NCBI GenBank assembly: GCA_934635225.1
Contig: CAKTYZ010000009.1
Coordinates: forward strand, 53,101-117,100
Direction of reading: 5' to 3'
DNA length: 64,000 nucleotides
DNA from: an uncultured Kiritimatiellota bacterium
GTDB lineage: Bacteria > Verrucomicrobiota > Kiritimatiellia > RFP12 > UBA1067
Made by a program: the position numbers and the translations under genes. Below the pieces are notes generated by a model. It did not search any database, was not told the origin of the DNA, and was given only the letters and a program-made list of their open reading frames with translations. Numbering within the stretch: the first letter of the stretch is position 1; each line of letters starts with the position of its first letter. Positions 17,005 through 23,850 of the stretch are shown piece after piece.

Positions 17005-18501
17005 ATGGAACCTAAAAGGGCATCGTGGTCGGGTCAGCTCGCGTTCGTGCTGGCGGCGGCCGCTTCGGCAATCGGCTTGGGCAATCTCTGGCGCTTCCCG
17101 TATCTCGCGGCGCAGTACGGCGGCGGCACGTTCATTCTCGTCTATCTCTGTCTCGTCGTCACGCTCGGCTTCACGCTGATGCTGACGGAGATCGCGATCG
17201 GCCGTAAGACGCAGCAGTCTCAGCTCACGGCCTACAACCAGCTCAAGGGCCACGGCGGGCTGAAGCTCCTCGGCGTCGTCGCGACGGTCATCCCCGTCCT
17301 GATCACGCCCTACTACTGCGTGATTGGCGGATGGGTGCTTTACTTCCTGAAGGCCTATGCGCTGATGGCGTTTACGGGCGCGGTGCCGATGGGGGCCGAC
17401 GCGGCGAACTCGGCGCAGTTCTTCACGGGCTTCATTTCGGCGCCGTTCGCGCCGTTCGGCTACGGCATGATCTTCATCCTCGCGTGCGCGGGCGTCATTC
17501 TCCTCGGCGTGAAGAACGGCATCGAGAAGTCGAACCTCGTCATGATGCCGGTCCTCTTCCTGATGGCGATCGCGATCTCCCTCTACGTCATCTTCATGCC
17601 GGGTTCGGGCGAAGGTCTCAAGTACTACCTCGTGCCGAACATGGACTGCCTGACGACGGAGAGCGGCGCGTTCTCGTTCGCGCTCCTCGGCAAGACGATT
17701 CTCGGCGCGATGGGCCAGATGTTCTATTCGCTCTCGCTTGCGATGGGCATCATGGTGACGTACGGCTCCTACATGAAGAAACAGGATTCGATCGAGAAGA
17801 GCGTGCGGCGCATCGAGATTTTCGACACGCTGATCGCGGTCATCGCCGGCCTCATGATCATCCCGGTCGTCTACATGTTCGCGGTGAAGACGGGCGTGAC
17901 GCCCGAGCTGGTCGCCGCGCACGGCGGCGACGCGGCGCTCGCGACGAAGGCGGCCGTGAAGTCCGCCATGAACGCGGGCCCTGGCCTCATGTTCATCACG
18001 CTCCCGAAGGTGTTCGCGACGCTCGGCACGGTCGGTCCGTGGATTGGTCTCGCGTTCTTCATCCTCGTCACGTTCGCGGCGGCGACGTCGGCGATTTCGC
18101 TCTTCGAGGCGTGTGTGGCGTCGGTCTGTGACGTTCTGCACATCGAGCGCAAGAGCGCGACGTTCTTCACGACGGCGCTCATCATGTTCCTCGCGACGTT
18201 CTCGGCGATTGGCTACGGTCCGTGGGCGGAGGTCAAGATCGGCGGCATGCAGTTCCTCGACTTCTTCGACTTCATCACGAACTCGGTGCTGATGCCGGTT
18301 ACGGCGGCGGCGACGTGCATTTTCGTCGGCTGGATTCTGAAGCCGGAGACGATTGTCGACGAGGTCGAGGCAGAAGGCAAGGTCTTCAAGGCCAAGCACC
18401 TCTACGCCATCATGGTCAAGTGGTTCGCGCCGGCGCTCGTGATCGCGATTCTCGTGTCCGAGGTCTGCCGCATGTTCAAGATCGGCGGTTGGTCCATCTA
18501 A
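17005..18501 (+). CDS. Sodium-dependent neurotransmitter-symporter family (NSS) transporter
   Basis: A 498-residue membrane protein from ATG 17005. Helix 1 carries the NSS sodium/substrate site pattern AIGLGNLWRFPYLAAQYGGG. About 11-12 helices follow, with FSFALLGKTILGAMGQMFYSLSLAMG in helix 6 and the charged loop KKQDSIEKSVRRIEIFDT. Bacterial members import amino acids with sodium. Codon use is strikingly biased to C/G-ending codons (CTC, GTC, ATC, AAG) compared with neighbours, which leaves a 537-codon antisense frame open. That may reflect high expression or transfer. TTG 16981 lies within the terminator, so ATG 17005 is preferred. Confidence 0.92.
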   Translation: MEPKRASWSGQLAFVLAAAASAIGLGNLWRFPYLAAQYGGGTFILVYLCLVVTLGFTLMLTEIAIGRKTQQSQLTAYNQLKGHGGLKLLGVVATVIPVLITPYYCVIGGWVLYFLKAYALMAFTGAVPMGADAANSAQFFTGFISAPFAPFGYGMIFILACAGVILLGVKNGIEKSNLVMMPVLFLMAIAISLYVIFMPGSGEGLKYYLVPNMDCLTTESGAFSFALLGKTILGAMGQMFYSLSLAMGIMVTYGSYMKKQDSIEKSVRRIEIFDTLIAVIAGLMIIPVVYMFAVKTGVTPELVAAHGGDAALATKAAVKSAMNAGPGLMFITLPKVFATLGTVGPWIGLAFFILVTFAAATSAISLFEACVASVCDVLHIERKSATFFTTALIMFLATFSAIGYGPWAEVKIGGMQFLDFFDFITNSVLMPVTAAATCIFVGWILKPETIVDEVEAEGKVFKAKHLYAIMVKWFAPALVIAILVSEVCRMFKIGGWSI

Positions 18502-18521
18502 AGGGGGAACGGAGGGGAGAT

Positions 18522-18935
18522 ATGCGGAGACTCGTCGGATCGCTTGCGCTGGCACTCGTTTGCTCAGGGTGCTTTACGCTGGATTGCGCTGAGTCTCCGT
18601 TGCTCGCGCCAGACGCCGACGCCTATGTCGTCGTGCGGAATTACGGTTGGAATCTCTTTGGCTTCATCCCGCTTGTCTGCGGCAACGCGGACATCGACTC
18701 CTTTTGGGGATCGACGTTCTTTAAAGACGAGGTCACGCTTGAAATCGCGCATGGGGTCTTGGCCCAATATGTCACGGACAGCGGACGCGAAATTCGCGAC
18801 ATAGTGGTGATGGCTGACCGTGAGGCTCTTTTGTCCGTGCCGCTCTTCGTCGTGCCCATCTCTCTTCCGTGGGTTGTCCAGTATAAGGAAGTGAACGTCT
18901 CGGCAACGCTGATTCGGGAGGGGGGCGCGCGATGA
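18522..18935 (+). CDS. Putative lipoprotein, paralogue of the next gene
   Basis: A 137-residue protein with a lipoprotein-like N-terminus (MRRLVGSLALALVCSGC; Cys at residue 17, although position -3 is Cys rather than the usual Leu). The rest has no recognised domain. The pattern WGSTFFKDEVTLEIAHGVL followed by VNVSATLIREG matches WGSCWFKDTTTVANQM and IHTSAVLVRD in the next gene, so the two look like diverged tandem duplicates. RBS GGAGGGGAG precedes the start and the stop overlaps the next start (ATGA). Function unknown. Confidence 0.75.
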   Translation: MRRLVGSLALALVCSGCFTLDCAESPLLAPDADAYVVVRNYGWNLFGFIPLVCGNADIDSFWGSTFFKDEVTLEIAHGVLAQYVTDSGREIRDIVVMADREALLSVPLFVVPISLPWVVQYKEVNVSATLIREGGAR

Positions 18936-19354
18936 GGCAAGCCATTGTTGCTGTGGCCATGTCGGCTCTCGTCGGTTGCTCGACGACGTTGACGCGTCTG
19001 CCGGCGACAAAGATGCCATCCTCGTCCGATGTTCGGCCGCTGGAAGTCGTTGAGATCTCGAACGCGTGTCTCTTGCTTCTGTCGTTCCTGCCGATTGCCT
19101 CGGGCGATCCGCAAAGCCCGAACAGCTGGGGCAGTTGCTGGTTCAAGGACACGACGACGGTCGCGAACCAGATGCGAATGCTGGAGGCCGAGGCGTCGCG
19201 CATTGGCGCGACGCGGGCGGTCGACATGAAGACGCTGCGGACGGACGAGTCACTGCTCCTGTTTCTTCTCCAGCGCGAGAAGATTCATACGTCGGCGGTA
19301 CTCGTCCGGGACATACCGCGTCCGGCGGAAAACGGAAAGGAAAAGACGAAATGA
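18932..19354 (+). CDS. Putative lipoprotein, second of a paralogous pair
   Basis: A 140-residue protein with a clear lipobox (SALVGC, Cys at residue 16). It shares the SCWFKD...TSAVLVRD pattern with the preceding gene. No known domain is visible. It overlaps both the paralogue and panB by ATGA, so all three are translated from one message. A link to pantothenate synthesis is not implied by any motif; the coupling may only set expression. Confidence 0.75.
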   Translation: MRQAIVAVAMSALVGCSTTLTRLPATKMPSSSDVRPLEVVEISNACLLLLSFLPIASGDPQSPNSWGSCWFKDTTTVANQMRMLEAEASRIGATRAVDMKTLRTDESLLLFLLQREKIHTSAVLVRDIPRPAENGKEKTK

Positions 19355-20127
19355 AGAAGTGGAACGTTGCGGCGATTCGTGCCGCGAAGGGTGTTGAGAG
19401 ACTCGGTTGTTGCACGGCTTATGACGCGGCGTTTGCGCGTCTGGCGGACGAGGCGGGCGTGCCGATGATTTTGGTCGGTGACTCGATGGGGATGAACGCT
19501 CTCGGCTATTCGACGACGTTGCCCGTCAACATGAGCGATACGCTTGCGGCGACGTCGGCGGTTTCGCGCGTCGTGAAGGACGCGCTCGTCATCGGCGACA
19601 TGCCGTTTGGCTCTTATCAGTGCGGTGACGATGAGGCGGTGCGCAATGCCGTGGCCATCATCAAGGCGGGCGCCGATGCCGTGAAGCTGGAGGGCGGCGC
19701 GTCCGTTCGTGGGCTTATCAAGCGACTGACGACGGCGGGGATTCCGGTTCTGGCGCATGTCGGCATGACGCCGCAGAGCGTCAATGCCTATGGTGGGTTC
19801 AAGAAACAGGGAAAGACGCGTGAGGACGCGGAGAAGGTGTTTGCTGACGCGAAGGACGTCGAGGAGGCGGGTGCGTTTGCCGTTACGCTGGAGTGCATAC
19901 CGTCCGAACTCGCGTCAGAGATTACGGCGGCACTGAAGATTGTCACGGTCGGCATCGGCGCAGGTCCCGTTTGTGATGCGCAGTGGCTTGTCATGCATGA
20001 CCTTCTCGGCTTGAACGAGCAGGTGCCGTCCTTCGTGAAGAAGTACGCCGACCTCGCGACAGTTGTCCGCAGTGCCTTTGCGGCTTATGTCGGCGATGTG
20101 CGCGACGGCAAGTTCCCCGTGTCGTAA
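19351..20127 (+). CDS. panB: 3-methyl-2-oxobutanoate hydroxymethyltransferase
   Basis: A 258-residue protein that matches ketopantoate hydroxymethyltransferase over its full length. Landmarks are LGCCTAYDAAFARLADEAG, LVGDSMGM with the metal-binding Asp, VIGDMPFGSYQ, AVKLEGG, VLAHVGMTPQS and TVGIGAGPVCDAQ. The enzyme adds a hydroxymethyl group from methylene-tetrahydrofolate to ketoisovalerate, the first committed step to pantothenate and coenzyme A. No panC, panD or panE is in the window. It is coupled by ATGA to the lipoprotein gene, with GGAAAGG as RBS. Confidence 0.96.
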   Translation: MKKWNVAAIRAAKGVERLGCCTAYDAAFARLADEAGVPMILVGDSMGMNALGYSTTLPVNMSDTLAATSAVSRVVKDALVIGDMPFGSYQCGDDEAVRNAVAIIKAGADAVKLEGGASVRGLIKRLTTAGIPVLAHVGMTPQSVNAYGGFKKQGKTREDAEKVFADAKDVEEAGAFAVTLECIPSELASEITAALKIVTVGIGAGPVCDAQWLVMHDLLGLNEQVPSFVKKYADLATVVRSAFAAYVGDVRDGKFPVS

Positions 20128-20133
20128 GTTTCT

Positions 20134-20158
20134 GAGAAAAAGCGCTTTCTCGCGTTTT
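20134..20158. terminator. Weak hairpin between convergent panB and response regulator genes
   Basis: GAGAAA and TTTCTC arms flank a 6-base loop and are followed by GCGTTTT. The placement between convergent genes suits a terminator for panB, but the stem is short. Confidence 0.4.
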
Positions 20159-20248
20159 CGTGGCGGCCCGATGAAGACGTCGCAGCGTCTTGCGCAAGAC
20201 GGTTGAGCGGTCTGCTGGGATGCCGAGCGGTGATGCGACTTCTGTCGG

Positions 20249-20887
20249 CTATGTCGCCAGCAGATGCTTGCGCAGGGCGAGGGCGACGGCTTCCGTGCGG
20301 TTGGCAGCGCCAAGTTTCTGCAGAATCGCGTGAACATGGTCGTTCACGCCGTCTTGGCGGATGCCGATTTGGCGGGCGATGTCGCGGTCCGTAAGGCCGC
20401 GAACCATGGAGGCGAGAATCTCCCGTTGGCGTGGCGTGAGGTGGGGGACCGGCGGATCGGCGGCCAGTTGCTGGCGGATTTCCGTCGAAATGTAATCCTC
20501 CCCGCGTGCGACCGCGCGAATCGCGGCGGCAAGTTGCGCGTTGTCGGCGTTCTTGAGGATCGCGCCCTTTGCGCCGTTGCGCAGGGCATGTGCGATGCCA
20601 TCGGATGTGCCAAAGGTCGTGAGGAGGATGACTTTCGTGAAGGGGGCCTCCTCGGCAATCGCGGCTGTCGCTGCAACGCCGTCCATCTTCGGCATCATGA
20701 GGTCCATGATCACGACGTCAGGCCGAAGACGGATCGCCTCGCGGACGGCCTCTTCGCCATTTTTCGCCTGCCCGATGACGTCAAGATCCTTTTCCGTTCC
20801 GAGAAGGGCCGCGAGTCCGGCTCGGATGATTGTGTGGTCATCGGCGATCAGCACCGTAGTCCTTTTCGCGTCATTAGGTCTTTTCAT
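20249..20887 (-). CDS. NarL/LuxR-type response regulator
   Basis: A 212-residue protein from ATG 20887 (MKRPNDAKRTTVLIADDH). The receiver domain has acidic residues D16 and D17, phospho-acceptor D62 in IMDLMMP, the Thr of LLTTF and the Lys of ILKNA. A C-terminal LuxR helix-turn-helix covers about residues 148-212 (LTPRQREILASMVRGLTDRDIA). Its start overlaps the end of the histidine kinase gene by 14 bases, so it is co-translated with its partner. The likely targets are its own promoter and the divergent polysaccharide locus that starts at 22212. Confidence 0.93.
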   Translation of the reverse strand: MKRPNDAKRTTVLIADDHTIIRAGLAALLGTEKDLDVIGQAKNGEEAVREAIRLRPDVVIMDLMMPKMDGVAATAAIAEEAPFTKVILLTTFGTSDGIAHALRNGAKGAILKNADNAQLAAAIRAVARGEDYISTEIRQQLAADPPVPHLTPRQREILASMVRGLTDRDIARQIGIRQDGVNDHVHAILQKLGAANRTEAVALALRKHLLAT

Positions 20888-22118
20888 GCATTTCGTCCTC
20901 TCGTGGCTCCGCTTCGTCTGAGGGCAGCGGAAGCTTGATTGTCGCGCGGCATCCCGCGCCTGGTTCGCTTTCGAGCACGAGCGATCCGTTGAATTCATCC
21001 AGCCTCTCGCGTATGCCGAGCAGCCCAAAGTGGCCCTCGGCGGCGCCGGGGGCGGTTGCGGGGTCGAAGCCGCAACCGTTGTCGCAGATTTGGATGGACA
21101 AGCAATCGCTGCGGAGACAGCCGGTGATCCGAATGTGCGTCGCGGCACCGTGGCGGATGCCGTTGAGCGTCAGTTCGCGGACGATGCGGAGGACGGTGTG
21201 CGCGGTGTTGTCAGGGAGTCGCGGACGCGGTACGTTGAATCGGATGTCGATTGCGATGTCGGCAATGTGCGGAGCAAGCGTCAGACGAATGGCTTCGTTC
21301 ATCGTTCGCGCCTCCAACGCATGGTTCCGCAGGTCCCACAGGCAGTTCCGCAGTTCATCCCGGCTGGACTTGAGGATGCGCGCGGCGCGATCGAGGCGTT
21401 TCCGCAGCGCGTCGGAGGCACCATCGGACATCTTGAGAGCCGTGTCGATCTCGAGAGAGACGGCGGTGAGTTCCTGAGCGAGCGAATCGTGAAGTTCGAC
21501 GGCAAGGCGCGTGCGTTCCGCCGTCTTGATTTCGGCGCGGCGATGCTTGCGCTCTTCCCGGATGAGGGACTTGCTCTTTCGCGTAATCATCATGCGGAGA
21601 GCGGCGTTCCAGAGGAAGATCAGGCAAAGGACGAAAACGAGCGCGATGAGTGCGACGGCTACGCGCAGCGGCGTCAGGAACGTCGGCAGTCCCGTGATCG
21701 CGACGAGTTCATCCTCTGCCGTCCGGACGAAGAGGTTCTTCGAGGCCTTGAACGCGGGGTTACGCGCGACAAGTGCCATGTCCGCATAGAACGCCCCGGC
21801 GGGGATTTGCGCCGTTGCACCGATTTCGCAGCGCACGCGCACCGTGTCACCGGCCTTGAACGACGCGCCCGGCCAGTCCATGCCGCGTCGGACGGCGATG
21901 GTGCCTGTCCGATCCCGTATCACGAAATAGGGCGCGGCGTCCGACGGCGGGACGACCAGTTCGGCCGACACCTCGTAGACCTTGCCGAGCGACTTCTCGC
22001 GGATGGCCGTCAGCAGGTCGGTGACGGTACCTGGGATCTCGTCGGAAGCAACGCCGAGGAGCGCCCCGGCGGCGAACAGGGCAGCGAGGCTCAGGTGGTT
22101 TAGCCGAAATGTCATCAT
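20874..22118 (-). CDS. HisKA_3-type sensor histidine kinase
   Basis: A 414-residue kinase from ATG 22118. A signal-like first helix is followed by a periplasmic domain of about 125 residues (YFVIRDRTGTIAVRRG, then KAGDTVRVRCE, an OB-like beta pattern). A second helix lies around residues 150-172. The HisKA_3 box is LAVELHDSLAQELTAV with H210, and the HATPase domain has ICDNGCGFDP and GHFGLLGIRERL. It phosphorylates the NarL-type regulator encoded downstream. The perfect extended -10 six bases before the ATG predicts a leaderless mRNA. The ligand is unknown; context suggests a sugar-related cue. Confidence 0.92.
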   Translation of the reverse strand: MMTFRLNHLSLAALFAAGALLGVASDEIPGTVTDLLTAIREKSLGKVYEVSAELVVPPSDAAPYFVIRDRTGTIAVRRGMDWPGASFKAGDTVRVRCEIGATAQIPAGAFYADMALVARNPAFKASKNLFVRTAEDELVAITGLPTFLTPLRVAVALIALVFVLCLIFLWNAALRMMITRKSKSLIREERKHRRAEIKTAERTRLAVELHDSLAQELTAVSLEIDTALKMSDGASDALRKRLDRAARILKSSRDELRNCLWDLRNHALEARTMNEAIRLTLAPHIADIAIDIRFNVPRPRLPDNTAHTVLRIVRELTLNGIRHGAATHIRITGCLRSDCLSIQICDNGCGFDPATAPGAAEGHFGLLGIRERLDEFNGSLVLESEPGAGCRATIKLPLPSDEAEPREDEMHEKT

Positions 22119-22124
22119 GCCAGT

Positions 22125-22133
22125 ATTATACCA
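22125..22133 (-). promoter_or_regulatory. Extended -10 giving a leaderless kinase transcript
   Basis: The minus strand reads TGGTATAAT and is separated from the start codon at 22118 by only six bases, which places the expected +1 on the A of ATG. No ribosome-binding site is possible. Confidence 0.7.
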
Positions 22134-22154
22134 TGTCGGCGCACGATTTGCTGG

Positions 22155-22172
22155 CCCCCTAATCTTAGGGGG
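22155..22172. promoter_or_regulatory. 18-base palindrome between divergent promoters
   Basis: CCCCCTAA-TC-TTAGGGGG is a perfect 8+8 inverted repeat with a two-base centre. It lies between the kinase promoter (minus) and the GH31 promoter (plus), about 22 bases from each -10. It is a candidate operator, possibly for the adjacent NarL-type regulator. A T-run after it (TTTTG) means a hairpin role cannot be excluded. Confidence 0.6.
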
Positions 22173-22193
22173 TTTTGCCGAAGCGCGTTTTTT

Positions 22194-22202
22194 TGATACA
22201 AT
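22194..22202 (+). promoter_or_regulatory. Extended -10 promoter of the 14-kb polysaccharide locus
   Basis: TGATACAAT ends nine bases before ATG 22212. It is the only evident promoter before the run of same-strand genes ending at 36161. Confidence 0.6.
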
Positions 22203-22211
22203 ACAGGTGTC

Positions 22212-22286
22212 ATGAAAAAAGTTTTCCTTTTGGTGTTCCTGAGTCTGTGTGGCTACGTGCTCGTTGGCGGGGGAACGAACGGTTAA
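22212..22286 (+). CDS. 24-codon signal-peptide ORF, out of frame with GH31
   Basis: ATG 22212 encodes a typical signal-peptide start (MKKVFLLVFLSLC) but then runs into TAA at 22284. The GH31 frame is shifted by one base. Removing one G of the GG at 22251-22252 would join it to ATCSLAGERTVKM and create a complete signal peptide. So it is most likely the true 5' end of the GH31 gene disrupted by a single-base insertion or by a sequence error. The TAA is one base from ATG 22288, so translational reinitiation is another possibility. Confidence 0.7.
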   Translation: MKKVFLLVFLSLCGYVLVGGGTNG

Positions 22287-23850
22287 GATGTCGCCAGGCG
22301 AAAACTGGTGGGGTCTCTGCAACAACTTTGGGCGGCAGATGCCGTTTAACGCGAAAACTGACCTCAAGTGTGACTTGCGCGTGAGCAACTACAGCCACCA
22401 ATCGCAGTCCGTGCTTGTCTCGGACCAGGGGCGCGTTCTCTGGTGCGCAGAGCCGGTCGAGGCCACGATCGGCGGCGGGCAGATCCGCTTTGTCTCAGAC
22501 TGGGGCGAGATCGTTTTCACGGAGAATGCGGGACGGACATTGTCCGAAGCCTACCGTTTCGCGTCGCGGAACTACTTCCCGCCGACGGGCGGGACGCCTG
22601 AGCTCCTCTACTTCTCGGCCCCTCAGTACAATACATGGGTCGAACTTATGTACAACCAGAATGAGAAGGATATTCTCGCCTATGCGCGGTCGATGCTCGA
22701 TCACGGACTGCCGCCTGGCATCTTCATGATCGACGACACGTGGCAACTCGGTTACGGAATCTGGGAGTTTGACCCGCGCCGGTTTGCCGACCCGAAGGGC
22801 ATGGTTGCGAAATTGCACGCGATGGGGTTCAAGGTCCTCCTCTGGATGTGCCCGTGGGTGTCGATGGATTCGCCGGCTTATCGTCTTCTGGAGATGGGAC
22901 TCTCGCCCGAGACTCACCGCAAGCTTGCGACGGGCGGATTCCTGACGGACCCGACGACGGGGCGGGCGGCGGCGGTCGATTGGTGGAACGGGCGCTCGGC
23001 GCTCCTTGATCTCTCGCATCCGAAGGGCCGCGCTTGGTTTGACGGCGAGCTCGCGCGGCTCGTGCGTGACTTCGACATCGACGGCTTCAAGTTGGACGGC
23101 GGCGGCGTGAACTTCTACTGCGGCGTGAAGGGGAAGGATGCGTCGCTGACGCCGTGCGCCCAGTCGGCCCTTTATTCGTCTCGTGCGCTCGACTATCCCG
23201 CGAGCGAGTGCCGCAATGTCTTTGGCTTCGGCGGCAAGCCCGTCATCATGCGTCTGCCCGACAAATTTCACCGTTGGGCGGATCTCCAGCGTTGCGTGCC
23301 CGACATGCTTGCGGCGGGATTCGTGGGTTGTCCCTTCATCTGTCCCGACATGGCTGGTGGCGGCCAATGGCTCGACTTTCGTCCGGGGGCGCCGTTTGAT
23401 GCCGAACTCTTCATCCGCTCGGCGCAGGTCCATGCGCTTTGTCCGATGATGCAGATTTCGCTTTCTCCGTGGCGTGTCCTCGACGCCGAGAAGCAGGAGC
23501 TCTTTCGGACGGCCGTGCGCCTACGGCAGCGGTTCGCGCCGCAGTTCGTCGAACTCGCGAAGAAGGCGGCAAAGGACGGTGAGCCGATCATGCGTACGCT
23601 TGAGTACGTCTTCCCGGGGCAGGGGTATGCGTCCGTGCGCGACCAGTTCCTCATGGGGGATGACTTGCTTGTCGCGCCAGTCGTCGAGAAGGGCGCGACG
23701 TCGCGGAAGGTCGTCATTCCGCCTGGGGCGTGGAAATCCGACGATGGCGCGGTCGTGATGGGTCCGACGACACTTGAAATTGCCGCGCCGCTTGCGCGTC
23801 TGCCGCATTTCGAGCGACAGGCGGCCCAGCCAAAGGAGGTTGCCCCATGA
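22249..23850 (+). CDS. GH31-family alpha-glycosidase, 5' end frameshifted
   Basis: The catalytic frame encodes 533 residues from GTG 22249, or 520 from ATG 22288. The GH31 barrel shows PPGIFMIDDTW, DIDGFKLDGGG with the nucleophile at about D283, and PFICPDMAGG with the acid/base at about D367. A C-terminal beta domain follows (LMGDDLLVAPVVEKGA). Members act on alpha-glucosides, alpha-xylosides or alpha-galactosides. The signal peptide sits in another frame (22212-22286), so export may be lost unless the shift is a sequence error. It is the first gene of the locus and overlaps the GH50 gene by ATGA. Confidence 0.85.
   Translation: MATCSLAGERTVKMSPGENWWGLCNNFGRQMPFNAKTDLKCDLRVSNYSHQSQSVLVSDQGRVLWCAEPVEATIGGGQIRFVSDWGEIVFTENAGRTLSEAYRFASRNYFPPTGGTPELLYFSAPQYNTWVELMYNQNEKDILAYARSMLDHGLPPGIFMIDDTWQLGYGIWEFDPRRFADPKGMVAKLHAMGFKVLLWMCPWVSMDSPAYRLLEMGLSPETHRKLATGGFLTDPTTGRAAAVDWWNGRSALLDLSHPKGRAWFDGELARLVRDFDIDGFKLDGGGVNFYCGVKGKDASLTPCAQSALYSSRALDYPASECRNVFGFGGKPVIMRLPDKFHRWADLQRCVPDMLAAGFVGCPFICPDMAGGGQWLDFRPGAPFDAELFIRSAQVHALCPMMQISLSPWRVLDAEKQELFRTAVRLRQRFAPQFVELAKKAAKDGEPIMRTLEYVFPGQGYASVRDQFLMGDDLLVAPVVEKGATSRKVVIPPGAWKSDDGAVVMGPTTLEIAAPLARLPHFERQAAQPKEVAP

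Noticed and set aside
16942..18555. 537-codon minus-strand frame over the NSS transporter
   Set aside because: The plus-strand gene has clear NSS motifs. The antisense product is almost all charged residues and reflects third-position GC bias.
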